DNA of 53,016 nucleotides from Kiritimatiellia bacterium (GCA_017405115.1 JAFRBA010000138.1:1-53016), one strand, 5' to 3'. Counted from the first letter of the stretch, positions 14,272 through 23,848 are shown. Translations and numbers: made by a program. The notes: generated by a model from the letters alone, not told the origin.

Positions 14272-15594
14272 TCAGCTCCAGCGGCGGTCGTTCGCCCACT
14301 CCCGGTTCCACTCCTTCGTGGGGGCCCAGGGCGGGGGGAAGTCGGCGCAGGCCTGCTTTTTGATGAGCCGCTCGTTCAGCTCGTCGATGCCGAGGCCGGG
14401 CTTCGTCGGCACCTTGATGAACCCGCCCTTGTACGAGAGCGCCGGCTTCACGAGGTCGCCCCACCACGGCACGTCGACGCTGTGGAGCTCGAGCGCCATG
14501 AAGTTGCGCGTCGCCGCGGCGACATGCACGGCCGCCATGCAGGCGACGGGGGACTCGGCCATGTGAAGGTTCATCTGCACGCCGTAGTCCTCGGCCATGT
14601 CGCCGACCTTCTTCGTCTCCGCGATGCCGCCAGCGGTCAGCAGGTCGGGATGCACCACCGCGAGCGCATGCGACTCGAGGAGCGGCAGGAAGTCCTCCTT
14701 GAGGTAGATGTCCTCGCCCGTGCCGAGCGGAGTCGTCGTCGCGGCGTGCAGCTGCCTCCACTGCTCGACGTTACGCCACGGCAGGACGTCCTCGGCCCAC
14801 GAGAGGTGGTACTTCTCCATCCGCCGCAGAAGCTGCACGCAGTCCTCGTAGGGGATGTGGCCAAGGTGGTCGATCGCGATCGGAACCTCCCAGCCGACCA
14901 CGTCGCGCACGTCGGCCATGTACTTCTCGAGGTGATCCAGGCCCTTCTCGGTTATGTGTATGCCAGTGTGCCCGTGGGCGGTCGTGAAGAGCTCGAACGC
15001 CTCGCCGCGCATCGAGCGCGGGTCGATGGAGCCGTGCGGCGTCTGCACCACGTGCTTCATCTTCTTCATGTAGTCGAGGTAGCCGAGCGGCGCGACCAGC
15101 GCGCCCTTGACGTCCATAAGGAGCTCGATGCCGAGGTCCATCTTGAGGAACGTGAAGCCCATCTTCATGCGCTCCTTCAGCGCCTGGCCCATGTCCCTTC
15201 CGCCGCCCTCCGAGTCGGTGTCGCAGTAGCAGCGCACCTCGTCGCGCCACTTGCCGCCGAGGAGCTGCCACACGGGGACCCCCCACGCCTTTCCGCAGAG
15301 GTCCCAGCATGCGAGCTCGACGGCGCACACGCCGCCGGCCTGCCGCGAGTCGCCGCCGAACTGCTTGATGCGGCGGAATATCTTCTCGACGTTGCAGGGG
15401 TTCTCGCCGAGGATGCGCGACTTCAGCATCGCCGCGTACGTGCGGCTGGAGGCGTCGCGCACCTCCCCGTAGCCCACGAGCCCCTGGTTCGTGTAGAGCT
15501 TCATGAGCGTGCAGCGCTTCGGCGCGCCGTCGATGTCGGCGAAGCGCATGTCGGTGATCTTAAGGGTCGAGGGGTTTATCTTGTTGATGTGCAT
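14272..15594 (-). CDS. Enolase-superfamily (mandelate racemase/muconate lactonizing-like) enzyme
   Basis: The 440-residue protein has the metal ligands of the superfamily: D242 (AIDHLGH), E268 (SWAEDVLPW) and E294 (GTGEDIYLKE). K151 sits in FLKMDLG and H344 in NLHMAESP as likely acid/base residues. Relatives dehydrate or cycloisomerise sugar acids and sugar acid lactones in the cytosol. No signal peptide is seen. Within locus 1 it would act on an acid sugar released by the secreted hydrolases. The exact substrate cannot be read from sequence. No Shine-Dalgarno is visible, and a tandem repeat lies directly in front of the start. Confidence 0.8.
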   Translation of the reverse strand: MHINKINPSTLKITDMRFADIDGAPKRCTLMKLYTNQGLVGYGEVRDASSRTYAAMLKSRILGENPCNVEKIFRRIKQFGGDSRQAGGVCAVELACWDLCGKAWGVPVWQLLGGKWRDEVRCYCDTDSEGGGRDMGQALKERMKMGFTFLKMDLGIELLMDVKGALVAPLGYLDYMKKMKHVVQTPHGSIDPRSMRGEAFELFTTAHGHTGIHITEKGLDHLEKYMADVRDVVGWEVPIAIDHLGHIPYEDCVQLLRRMEKYHLSWAEDVLPWRNVEQWRQLHAATTTPLGTGEDIYLKEDFLPLLESHALAVVHPDLLTAGGIAETKKVGDMAEDYGVQMNLHMAESPVACMAAVHVAAATRNFMALELHSVDVPWWGDLVKPALSYKGGFIKVPTKPGLGIDELNERLIKKQACADFPPPWAPTKEWNREWANDRRWS

Positions 15595-15597
15595 TTT

Positions 15598-15655
15598 AGT
15601 GCGTAGTGCCTAGTGGTTAGTGCGTAGTGGCTAGTGCGTAGTGCGTGGTGGTTAG
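15598..15655 (-). repeat. Eight-unit heptamer repeat at the gene junction
   Basis: Units are variants of AGTGCGT on the plus strand (AGTGCCT, AGTGGTT, AGTGGCT, GGTGGTT). It supplies the stop codon of the upstream gene and fills the whole space up to the next ATG. Confidence 0.85.
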
Positions 15656-17691
15656 CGGACGAAGATGAGATAGCCGCCGGTCCAGGCCGGGACAGGAGGA
15701 AGCACCACTGTCGCGTCCGAGCCGACGCGCGACAGCGGAAGCGACACGTCGTCGGCGTCGAGCGCGGACCATATGGCCTTGGTCGCCCCCACCGGAACGC
15801 CGCGCAGGCGGAGCCTGACCGGCGAGGTCTTGTCGATCGTCGCGTTCACGAACACGACGGATGCAAGCGAGCCGTCTTTGCGCACGCGCGGCTGCACGAA
15901 AGACCTTGTCGGCGTATCTACGACAACCGGCGACCGGCCATGCGATGCCCAATCCGCGAGGCGATGCAGCTGACGGATCCTGTCGCCCGAGACGATGGAC
16001 ATGGACGTCGTGAAGACGGCGTGGCCGAACACGACGCGGCGGCGGCCACTTGGCGTTTCGTACGCGATCGCGGAGACTCCGAACGAAGGAGCGGAGCTAG
16101 CGTCCGCGAAATAGACCCCGACTGTTTCGGTGCCCGCGGCCGGGTCAAGGAAAAACGCCGCGCGCGTGACCGGCGTCTCCCGCGCGGCGAGCCCGTCGCA
16201 GAACCTGTCGCCCACAAGCCTTTCCCTCAGGCCGCCCTCGACGGGCCTGCATCCGACTAGGCCGATCTCCGCGCCGCGCCCGGCGCGGCAGAACGCGTCA
16301 GCCGCCTCGCCGTCAAGGAGAAGGTCTTCGTCAAGCACCCTTCGCAGCGCATCTTCGCCCTTCGCCAGGATGGCCTTCGCCGATCCTCCGTGCACAATGC
16401 GCGCAAGCTCCGAGCGAACGCCGGGGAGCAGGGGCTTGAGCGGAAGCGAGGCAGTCATGAGCTGTATCGGCGGGATGTTCGCCGGATCCTGCGCCAGCAT
16501 TCCGTAGCCGGCGCGCACAGCCCCGCCGTTCGCCGCGACGTACCGCTTCATCATTGCCGCATTGCGCGCGAGGGGCGCGAGAATGGCGTCGCCGTACCAC
16601 TCAGGGGTCTCGAAGCCCGAGTCGATGACGAGAGCCGATATCGAGTTCATCCCCTGCGCCAGGCACTCCAGAGCCTCGAGAAGCACGCCGCGTCCGGTGC
16701 GGCAGGCGAAGGAGCGAGGGCACGACTCTATCTCGGGGCATATCCGGTCGATGAACGGCAGAGGACCGATCGTGTCCATCTGAAGCGCGAGGGCATACGC
16801 CTTTTCGATCTGCTGGCGCGCGTCGTGGTCGTAGTACGATCCGGCGCCGGGGCGCATCCCGACCGGAAGCCCCGTGGCCTCGTGGCAGGCCATGTAGAGC
16901 GCACGATGCTCCGGGAAGCACGCGCCGGGCTGCTGCTGGCACATGCGCGTCCCCGGGGACGCCGCATGCACTGCCTCGCCTATTGTGCGGACGAGCTCAG
17001 CCTCTCCCTCGAATGCGAACGCGCGCCAGCGCGCCGCGAGAGCCGCGTCGGACTTCATCTCGGCGACAAGCTGCTCGCGCGTACGCGATTTCCCTTCCTT
17101 CGCGGCAAAGACCCCGAGGCAATGCGCGCAGTGGCACCCCCAGCCGCTGTAGCTTTTTTCATGGTGGTGGCCAATGATGCGGATGTCGTCGTCGATCCAG
17201 ACGGAGTACGGGCGCATCGCCGCCGCGTAGGCCGAGGCCATCTCGCGCATGTAGGCGACGAAGCCGGGGGCGCGGAAGCAGTTGAGCGCCTTCGCCGCGG
17301 TTCCGTCCTCCGCGACATACGTCTGCCACGTGAGGCCCGAGTTGTCCGCGTAGTGCGCCAGCGCGTCGCCGTGCCCGATCGTCGCCTGTATCTGCAGCGA
17401 CGGCAGGATGCCCAGCCTGCGGAGTTCGGCGGAAGCGGCCGCGAGGCGGGCGGCGTTCGCGCGGTGCTCCTCCATTCGGGGGAAGGAGATGCCCGTCGAG
17501 AACCAGACTTCGTCGACGCCGGCGCGGTGCTTCGCGAACTGCGCCAGGGTCGCCTGCCAGATGCTCGCCGAGTCCGTCTGCGGCTTGCGAAGGCGGATCG
17601 CGGAAAACGGCACGTCGCCGCCTGCGGCGGACGCAGCTACCGACGCCATGGCGGCAATGCCGACGAGGCAATTCACTGTTGAGGCATTCAT
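15652..17691 (-). CDS. Secreted TIM-barrel glycoside-hydrolase-like protein
   Basis: With the start at 17691 the protein has 679 residues and a signal peptide (MNASTVNCLVGIAAMASVAASAAG, residues 1-24). The middle resembles a beta-galactosidase-like TIM barrel: SVWIDDDIRIIGHH followed by a cysteine cluster GWGCHCAHC is a pattern also met in uncharacterised Verrucomicrobia/Lentisphaerae hydrolases. A C-terminal beta-sandwich ends the protein. I cannot assign a GH family or point to catalytic acids with certainty. An extended -10 (17699-17707) lies 7 bases before the ATG, so the mRNA may be leaderless. It starts its own transcript inside locus 1. Confidence 0.6.
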   Translation of the reverse strand: MNASTVNCLVGIAAMASVAASAAGGDVPFSAIRLRKPQTDSASIWQATLAQFAKHRAGVDEVWFSTGISFPRMEEHRANAARLAAASAELRRLGILPSLQIQATIGHGDALAHYADNSGLTWQTYVAEDGTAAKALNCFRAPGFVAYMREMASAYAAAMRPYSVWIDDDIRIIGHHHEKSYSGWGCHCAHCLGVFAAKEGKSRTREQLVAEMKSDAALAARWRAFAFEGEAELVRTIGEAVHAASPGTRMCQQQPGACFPEHRALYMACHEATGLPVGMRPGAGSYYDHDARQQIEKAYALALQMDTIGPLPFIDRICPEIESCPRSFACRTGRGVLLEALECLAQGMNSISALVIDSGFETPEWYGDAILAPLARNAAMMKRYVAANGGAVRAGYGMLAQDPANIPPIQLMTASLPLKPLLPGVRSELARIVHGGSAKAILAKGEDALRRVLDEDLLLDGEAADAFCRAGRGAEIGLVGCRPVEGGLRERLVGDRFCDGLAARETPVTRAAFFLDPAAGTETVGVYFADASSAPSFGVSAIAYETPSGRRRVVFGHAVFTTSMSIVSGDRIRQLHRLADWASHGRSPVVVDTPTRSFVQPRVRKDGSLASVVFVNATIDKTSPVRLRLRGVPVGATKAIWSALDADDVSLPLSRVGSDATVVLPPVPAWTGGYLIFVR

Positions 17692-17698
17692 GGCCGAT

Positions 17699-17707
17699 AG
17701 TGTACCA
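17699..17707 (-). promoter_or_regulatory. Extended -10 before the TIM-barrel gene
   Basis: TGGTACACT on the minus strand, 7 bases before the ATG at 17691. No Shine-Dalgarno lies between them. Confidence 0.45.
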
Positions 17708-17756
17708 CAAACCGGCACGCCTGCCTATTCGCGCCACGGCAGAGAATTGTCATCTT

Positions 17757-18827
17757 TCAGGCAAGGGCGGCGGCGAAGAGGTCTATGGCCCGCATCTGGC
17801 GGTCGTAGTTCTCGCCGCGCTCGTCGAGATGCGTCCAGGGCGCCATGAGGAATCCCTTCAGGTGCTCCGGCGAGATGTTCCTGCGGCAGTACGGAACGAG
17901 CGCGCCGATGATGTCCTCGCCGCCGGTCTTCTGGAAATAGCGCGCGCCTGCGCCCGCCCAGTTCGTGCCGCACGGAATCTGGTCGTAGCCCGCCTTGTCG
18001 AGATCGTGGAACTGCACGAGGCGGTGCGCGTGCTTGTTGACCTTCGGGTCGAGGGAGTACTTGCCGAGCTCCTCGTCGTAGTACCAGTTGGACTGCACCA
18101 CGCTCTTCGGGCAGTGCTTGACGTATTCCTCGTTTCTCCTCCAGCCGTAGTCGCTCCACACCCAGGCGCGGCATCCGCAGTCCTCTGCGCACTTCACGGT
18201 GTAGAGGAAGTCCTTCCACCACAGCTCGCCGGTGCGCATCGAGAAGTGGCTCTTCTGGTGGGCGTAGCCGACGCGCTCCTCGTCCCAGCCGAGGTGGAAC
18301 AGGCGCGGCGTTCCGAATATCTCAGCCGTGTCGCGTATCACGTCCTTCGCGACCTGGTAGTACTGCGGCGTCGAGATCATGCGGTGGTAGACCTTGAGCC
18401 ACTGGTCGTGTGTCGCCGAGAAGTTCAGCTTCGGTATCGGCTCCAGCCCCATGCCGCGGAGCTTCGCCAGCTCCGCCTTCATGCGGTCCGGAGACCAGCT
18501 GCCCTTGACGGCAAGCTCCGGGTGGCTCGGGAACTGCATGAACTCGCCCAGGTCCATGACGACCATGTTCATGCCCTTCTCGGCCATGTGCGCGACAGTC
18601 TCGTTCCAGATCGACTCGTCGAAGCGGATGTGGTCGGGCACGTACTTGCGGCCGTCGGTCTCGGCCACTTCGTCCGGCATCTTCCAGTCGCCCCACATGT
18701 TGCGCCCCGGATGCAGCAGCACGGCCCGTATCTCGCCCTTGCCGTCTGCGGCCTTGAGCGTTCCCGCGGCGGCGGCCACTCCTGCCGCGACCGCGCCGCC
18801 GATGAATTCCCTTCTGTCCATGCTCAT
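17757..18827 (-). CDS. Tat-exported GH20-like protein
   Basis: MDRREFIGGAVAAGVAAAAG is a twin-arginine signal. The remaining 330 residues form a TIM barrel reminiscent of GH20 beta-N-acetylhexosaminidases: LFHLGWDEERVGY contains the D-E pair of the GH20 active site, and CRAWVWSDYGWRR resembles a later barrel strand. It lacks the extra N-terminal domain of classical GH20 enzymes, so it may act on another sugar. A second ATG at 18821 is also possible. A promoter with TGGTATAAT lies 50 bases upstream. Confidence 0.6.
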   Translation of the reverse strand: MSMDRREFIGGAVAAGVAAAAGTLKAADGKGEIRAVLLHPGRNMWGDWKMPDEVAETDGRKYVPDHIRFDESIWNETVAHMAEKGMNMVVMDLGEFMQFPSHPELAVKGSWSPDRMKAELAKLRGMGLEPIPKLNFSATHDQWLKVYHRMISTPQYYQVAKDVIRDTAEIFGTPRLFHLGWDEERVGYAHQKSHFSMRTGELWWKDFLYTVKCAEDCGCRAWVWSDYGWRRNEEYVKHCPKSVVQSNWYYDEELGKYSLDPKVNKHAHRLVQFHDLDKAGYDQIPCGTNWAGAGARYFQKTGGEDIIGALVPYCRRNISPEHLKGFLMAPWTHLDERGENYDRQMRAIDLFAAALA

Positions 18828-18877
18828 TTCCCCCTCTTGTCAAGTTCCGCCGTTTGCCGGTTTTCCTGTTGACTCGA

Positions 18878-18886
18878 ATTATACCA
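18878..18886 (-). promoter_or_regulatory. Extended -10 before the GH20-like gene
   Basis: TGGTATAAT on the minus strand; the leader to the ATG at 18827 is about 50 bases and contains a GAGGGGG ribosome binding site. Confidence 0.6.
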
Positions 18887-18909
18887 TATTTGCCGCCTTC
18901 ATCGGCATG

Positions 18910-20130
18910 TCACTCTATCTCCTTCATCGTGAACGACCGGCCCTCCGCGAGCGACACGCGCACGCCGCCCGCAACGCACGAGAGCCCGACCACCGGCGAA
19001 TACCCGCTGACGACGCTTGCGAGAATCTTCCTCGTCGAGGAATCCAGCACGCGAACGACGCCGGAGTTGCCAGGCACGTACATGCGGCCGTCCTTTTCAA
19101 GCAACGCGCATGTGGACACGCCGAACCGGTTGTCCTTCAGCTTCTCCCTGAAATACTTCCCCATCTCGCGGAGCGCCTTCGACTGCTCGGCGGAAAGACT
19201 CGGCGCGGGAATCTCGAACCTCCCCGTCTCCACGACGTCAAACGCCCCCGGCGGCGGCGGCACCGGCTTGAACCGCACGGGCTTGACACCCCTGCCCGCA
19301 AAATCGGACGAGAACTCGGGCACGTACGCCGCGGCGCCGACGATCTTCTCCTCGGCTCGGACCGTGCCGTCCGGCGAGACCGTGACGCGCACGTAGCCGC
19401 CTGGCGGATAGTCCCTGTGCCCCTTGTTCTGCCCGACAGCACGGCCCGCAAAACCAAGAACGCCGTCCCAGTTCCACGCCATGAACCGGTGGATGTGACC
19501 GGACAAGACCAGCACGTTCCTGACGCCCGCCGCGTGGATCGCCTTCGGAAGCTCGAACCAGTTGACGAGCTCGCGCGGGTTCGGCGAATAGTGCGTCGCG
19601 ACTATCGCGAACGGCGCCTCCGCCGCGCCGTCGCGCTTCATGTCCGCGACGAGACGCGACATCTCGTCCGGCTTGAAGTGGCCGGCCGTCTGGAATCCCG
19701 GCGGACATGAATCGACGGCATAAACCGGAACCTCGCCGCAGCGCATCTTCCTGTACTTCTCGCCGAACACCTTCGCCCACCGCTCCGGCGCGCCCTCGTA
19801 TTGCAGCTCGTGGTTGCCCGGCGCCACTATCTTCTGCTTCGTGATTGCGTCGTACCAGCTCTTCGCAAGCTCCAGCTCCTCCATCTGCGACCGGTTCTGC
19901 AAGTCGCCAGTCACGGCGACAAGGTCGATGGACGGATCGGCGTTGACCTCCGCGACTATGCGGCGTATCAAGTCGGCCTTCTCCGGCACGGAGCAGTGTA
20001 CGTCTGATATGTGCGCTATCACGAACGGACGCGGCAGCGCGCCGGCGAATGCCCGCGAGAAGCGCATCGCTCCAAGCCCCGCCACTGACACGGCGAACAG
20101 CTTCGCGAAATCCCTTCTGCTCGTCATCAT
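18910..20130 (-). CDS. Tat-exported calcineurin-like metallophosphoesterase (locus 1)
   Basis: A twin-arginine signal (SRRDFAKLFAVSVAG) leads into a complete metallophosphoesterase core: ISDVH, GDLQNRS, GNHE, a THYSP histidine and GHIHR. A C-terminal beta-rich domain of about 130 residues follows. The fold hydrolyses phosphate mono- or diesters with two metal ions; the substrate is unknown. Its ATG overlaps the stop of the DUF4838 gene (ATGA), so it is translationally coupled to it. A relative (32656-34068) occupies a similar place in locus 2. Confidence 0.85.
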   Translation of the reverse strand: MMTSRRDFAKLFAVSVAGLGAMRFSRAFAGALPRPFVIAHISDVHCSVPEKADLIRRIVAEVNADPSIDLVAVTGDLQNRSQMEELELAKSWYDAITKQKIVAPGNHELQYEGAPERWAKVFGEKYRKMRCGEVPVYAVDSCPPGFQTAGHFKPDEMSRLVADMKRDGAAEAPFAIVATHYSPNPRELVNWFELPKAIHAAGVRNVLVLSGHIHRFMAWNWDGVLGFAGRAVGQNKGHRDYPPGGYVRVTVSPDGTVRAEEKIVGAAAYVPEFSSDFAGRGVKPVRFKPVPPPPGAFDVVETGRFEIPAPSLSAEQSKALREMGKYFREKLKDNRFGVSTCALLEKDGRMYVPGNSGVVRVLDSSTRKILASVVSGYSPVVGLSCVAGGVRVSLAEGRSFTMKEIE

Positions 20131-22751
20131 CGCAGCTCGACTTTAAGGTTTCGGACTTCGGCGGACGAGCCTTCGGGGATCGCGGCCTTTATGAGCAGGT
20201 CAATGCGCTGGGTCTCCGGCAGCGTCCGCGCCGACATCTCGACCTTCTTCCACGCGCCGTCGTCGCCGGAAAGAACCTGCAGCTTCTGGTCGCGGATCGG
20301 CTTCTTGCCGACCTCCATCTCCTTCAGGTATGGCACGACCTTGCCCTTCCCTTCGACGCGGCACTCCAGCGACACGGCGACCGTCTTGTCGCCAGGATGC
20401 TTGAGCGCGTACAGCTTCACCGTGTCGAAGTGAGTCTTCTCGCGTCCCTTGTACGTCACGGTCTCCGGCCGTTCGAGCACGGAGTTCTCCTTCTTGAAGA
20501 ACCTCAGCTCCGAAGGCTGCCACAGCCCGCCCCTTCCTATGTCGTTGACGACCTTCAGCGCGATGGAAACCCTGCCGTCCTCCGGCATGAAGGCGGTAAT
20601 GTCGAACTCCATCGGACGTCTCCACGTGTCGGGGTCGTTGGCATGGTCGAACTTGAACTCGCCCGCCTTCTTCCCGTTCACGTAGAGGACGCATCCCTCG
20701 TCGATGCCGCCGAAGTGGGCGACGCAGCGAGCGCCCCGGAACTTCGCGGGGACGTCCACCTTCGTCCTGTACCACGCATTCCTGTAGCCGTACTCTATCC
20801 CCTGCTTCTCGAGATGCCGGTCAGTGTCGATCCACTGCCACGCCGAGTCGTCGAAGCCATATTCGCCGTATCCGAGCGAAGCGCCCCTGTCATCCGGGTC
20901 GAGCTTCAGCCGCCACTTCAGCGGAAGCTCGATTAGCATCTCCGGGTCGAAGGAGTTGAAAGTCCACGCCACCTGCTCGTTGTGCCCCGCGATCTTGCAA
21001 AACCGGTACACGTCGGCCGCCCATTCAGGAAGCCGCTTCTCGCGGAACTCCTTGACCTCGCCAAGCACCTTTGCGCGCTGTTCGGTGGTGGTCTTCTTGT
21101 CGCGGAACACGGCGCATGCCTTCGCGCAAAGCGTCGCGTGGTCGAGCCCGGCCTTGAGGAACTCGACGCGCGCCAGGTCGTCGGGCGACCCCTTCGCCGC
21201 CGCGACGGCGCGGTCCAGGAGCTCCGCCCCGCGCGCCAGCGCCTCCGGCGGGAACAGCAGATGCGCGTAAAAGGCATAGTGGAAGCCGAAGAATATCCCG
21301 TGGCGAAGCGGGTTGTGCTTCTTCGGTATCTCGTGGAACATGTCGGCGTTGTCGAGCGCGTAGCGGTTCCAGTACTCCCAGTAGTCGCGCACCGCGTCCT
21401 TCGCCGGGCCGAACGCCGCGTAGTATTCGTCCTTAAGACGTTCGAGCGTCCAGTCGGGATGCACCATCATGCGCCCCAGTATGTAGAGGAACGGCCCCTG
21501 CGTTGCAAAGCTCTTGTTCGGGCCGTCAATGTCAATTGCCTTCATGTGCGCATTCAGCATCTCCTGGAACTCGGTGTAGTAGTCCGTCGAGATATCTTCT
21601 GGCATGGCGTAACCGTCGAGCAGGTTCGGACGGTAGTTGAGCGTGCAGCCCACCTTCTGCCATTTGTGGATGTTGCCGATCACCTTTTCGCGCGAGGCGG
21701 CGTCGTACGGCTGGAGCGGCGAAGGGACGTAGGATATGAACACGTTCTCAGGCAACGTCAGCAGTCGCGGCGGGTTCACGTAGTTTGAGTAGGCGTAGCC
21801 GTACACGCGCACGGACGGATCAACCTTCGCGGCAAGCTCGTACAGCGCCTTGTAGAAGTGTGCGTAACGCTCGCTCGCATCCTTGGGATCGGCCTCGGGA
21901 TCGTTCCACGCCGTGCACAAAGGGCATTCGCACTTTCCCCTCGTGTCGTTCTCGCAGGCGTTTATGGCGAACTCCTTGCCCGGCTCTTTCTCCCGCGCCT
22001 CCTTCCAGAGCCTCACTATCTCGGCGTGGAACGCGGGGTTCGCCACGCACATGGACGCTCCGGGCTTCGCGTTGCGCTTGCCCTTGACCAGTTCGAAGAA
22101 GTCGGGATGCGACTGGGCGTAGGTCTTCCACCAGCTCACGAAGGCGTGTCCGCCTGTCTTCCCGTCGGGATAGTTGACCTTCTTGGAGCAGATGCGCGCG
22201 GCGCGGCGTCCCCACGCAACTGGGAAATGTCGTATGCGAACGTTCTCGAACGGCGGCGCGTAGCTGTACGCCGCGCCCTCCGCCACGGCGACGGTCGGTT
22301 TCTTTCCCGTCACCACGCCGTACCTGTCGTCCGGCCAGAGGAAGCGCGCGCCCAGCTCACGGTCTGCGAACTCGTACACGGCGTACAGCGTGCCGCATTG
22401 CGTATCGGCCTTCTTGGGGTCGCCGGGACTGTCACCGCCTGCGATGCGCAGAGCGCCGCCCTCAGCGGCGACCCTGCCGGCGAACGGCGCGAACGAGCCC
22501 AGCCCGGCCGCACGGCCTACAAGCACCTTGGCGAATCCCGCCCTGACCTTCCCCTGTTCTACGACGGAAAGCTCCGCACCGCTCGCCTTCTTCAGGAGAA
22601 AGCGCAGTTCGCTCGCCGCGAACCGCTCTGCGGGCCATGCCCCTTCGGGCAGCACGATTTCCGCGCGCGCCTTTCCGTCCTCCACCAGGACGACAGCCGA
22701 CAGCGGACAGGCAACCAACGCCGCTGCCGCCACAACCAGCAAATGCCGCAT
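20127..22751 (-). CDS. Secreted DUF4838 protein with C-terminal beta-sandwich (locus 1)
   Basis: The start at 22751 is preferred over a GTG at 22757 because GGAGGG lies 8 bases before it. A signal peptide covers residues 1-19 (RHLLVVAAAALVACPLSA). An N-terminal alpha/beta domain (AERFAASELRFLLKKASGAEL) as in glucuronidase-like proteins comes next. Then a DUF4838 barrel has its cysteine pair NDTRGKCECPLC, and a galactose-binding-like sandwich follows (YRTKVDVPAKFRGARCVAHFGG). DUF4838 proteins accompany polysaccharide degradation genes and are presumed hydrolases. It overlaps the metallophosphoesterase gene. Confidence 0.8.
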   Translation of the reverse strand: MRHLLVVAAAALVACPLSAVVLVEDGKARAEIVLPEGAWPAERFAASELRFLLKKASGAELSVVEQGKVRAGFAKVLVGRAAGLGSFAPFAGRVAAEGGALRIAGGDSPGDPKKADTQCGTLYAVYEFADRELGARFLWPDDRYGVVTGKKPTVAVAEGAAYSYAPPFENVRIRHFPVAWGRRAARICSKKVNYPDGKTGGHAFVSWWKTYAQSHPDFFELVKGKRNAKPGASMCVANPAFHAEIVRLWKEAREKEPGKEFAINACENDTRGKCECPLCTAWNDPEADPKDASERYAHFYKALYELAAKVDPSVRVYGYAYSNYVNPPRLLTLPENVFISYVPSPLQPYDAASREKVIGNIHKWQKVGCTLNYRPNLLDGYAMPEDISTDYYTEFQEMLNAHMKAIDIDGPNKSFATQGPFLYILGRMMVHPDWTLERLKDEYYAAFGPAKDAVRDYWEYWNRYALDNADMFHEIPKKHNPLRHGIFFGFHYAFYAHLLFPPEALARGAELLDRAVAAAKGSPDDLARVEFLKAGLDHATLCAKACAVFRDKKTTTEQRAKVLGEVKEFREKRLPEWAADVYRFCKIAGHNEQVAWTFNSFDPEMLIELPLKWRLKLDPDDRGASLGYGEYGFDDSAWQWIDTDRHLEKQGIEYGYRNAWYRTKVDVPAKFRGARCVAHFGGIDEGCVLYVNGKKAGEFKFDHANDPDTWRRPMEFDITAFMPEDGRVSIALKVVNDIGRGGLWQPSELRFFKKENSVLERPETVTYKGREKTHFDTVKLYALKHPGDKTVAVSLECRVEGKGKVVPYLKEMEVGKKPIRDQKLQVLSGDDGAWKKVEMSARTLPETQRIDLLIKAAIPEGSSAEVRNLKVELR

Positions 22752-22772
22752 AACCACGCCCTCCGATTTCCG

Positions 22773-23834
22773 CTAGACTTCCACGCCCGTCATTCTCGCG
22801 GCGCGCGTCAGCTCCGCGACTGACGCCGCAGGAAGTGCCAGACCGTCCGCAAGCGCCTTCGCCTCGCGCCGCCATTCAAGTTCGCCGGGGTAGAGGACCT
22901 CCGTCGAGCCGTCGCACGGCGGACACGCCTTGAGCTCGTCCACCATCGCGTCGATCCGCGAGCGGAACGCGTCGCCGCCGCCGAAGAACTCGGGGTTCAC
23001 CACGACGAAGGAGTGCCCCGTGTCGGCGTCGCGCCCGGGCTGCGTGTTCCAGCTGTGGACGCCCGACATCATGCCGGCCATGCCGAGAACGCCCGTCATC
23101 GCCTCAACCATCACGGCGAGACCGTAGCCCTTGTGCTCTCCGAACGGCAGCATCACGGCGTCGTGCCAGATCTCGCCGGGGTCGGTCGTCGGACGGCCGT
23201 CCTTCGTGAGTATGAGTCCCTCGGGTATCGTCTGACCCGCCTCGGCGGCGATGACTAGCTTCCCGGCGGCGACCTTCGACATGCAGACGTCGAACAGCAC
23301 CGCCCTGTGCCTCACGCCCGGCGCGGCGTACGCGAACGGATTGTTGCCGATCGTCGCCGCCCGGCCGCCCGTCGGCGCGACAAGCGGACAGGTGTTCGAC
23401 GCGGAGAAGCCGACAAGGCCGCGGTCCGCCGCCATCATCGCGTAGTATCCCGCCGCGCCGTAGTGGTCCGAGTGGTTCACGGTCGCAATCGCAACTGCCT
23501 GCGTCTTCGCCTTCTCCAGCAGGTGTTCCATCGCCTTGACGGCGGCGGGGATTCCCAGCCCTCCTGCGGCGCTTGCCATTAGCGAGTTCGACGACTCGCG
23601 CAGTATCTCCAGCTCCGCGGCGGGCTTTATTCCGCCGGCGTTGATGCAGTCGATGTATCTTGCCAGGCGCACCACGCCGTGGCTGAATATGCCGCGCATG
23701 TCCGCCGTCACGAGGACATCCGCGATCCTGTCGGCGTCCGCCTTCGGAACGCCAGCCTTCCCTGCGATCTCCGCCGTCTTCGCCTTGAGGAGCCCGACGG
23801 CGTAAACCGCCGCGCCTTTGTCGCCAGCGCCCAT
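22773..23834 (-). CDS. Malate/L-lactate dehydrogenase family oxidoreductase (Ldh_2)
   Basis: The start at 23834 has a strong GGGAGGT 6 bases upstream. The 353 residues match the family, whose members (malate, ureidoglycolate, sulfolactate and 2,3-diketogulonate reductases) use NAD(P)H on 2-hydroxy/2-keto acids. Visible features are the SHGVVRLARYI segment with the catalytic histidine region, NHSDHYGAAGYYAMMA, ATIGNNPFAYAAP and PFGEHKGYGLAVMVE. It is cytosolic. In locus 1 it could reduce a keto-acid made by the enolase-superfamily enzyme, which is inference from context. Confidence 0.85.
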   Translation of the reverse strand: MGAGDKGAAVYAVGLLKAKTAEIAGKAGVPKADADRIADVLVTADMRGIFSHGVVRLARYIDCINAGGIKPAAELEILRESSNSLMASAAGGLGIPAAVKAMEHLLEKAKTQAVAIATVNHSDHYGAAGYYAMMAADRGLVGFSASNTCPLVAPTGGRAATIGNNPFAYAAPGVRHRAVLFDVCMSKVAAGKLVIAAEAGQTIPEGLILTKDGRPTTDPGEIWHDAVMLPFGEHKGYGLAVMVEAMTGVLGMAGMMSGVHSWNTQPGRDADTGHSFVVVNPEFFGGGDAFRSRIDAMVDELKACPPCDGSTEVLYPGELEWRREAKALADGLALPAASVAELTRAARMTGVEV

Positions 23835-23848
23835 GCCAGGACCTCCCG

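Noticed and set aside
14077..15606. A 509-codon plus-strand frame opposite the enolase-superfamily gene
   Set aside because: The opposite strand has clear metal-ligand motifs and family length; the plus frame has no recognisable content.
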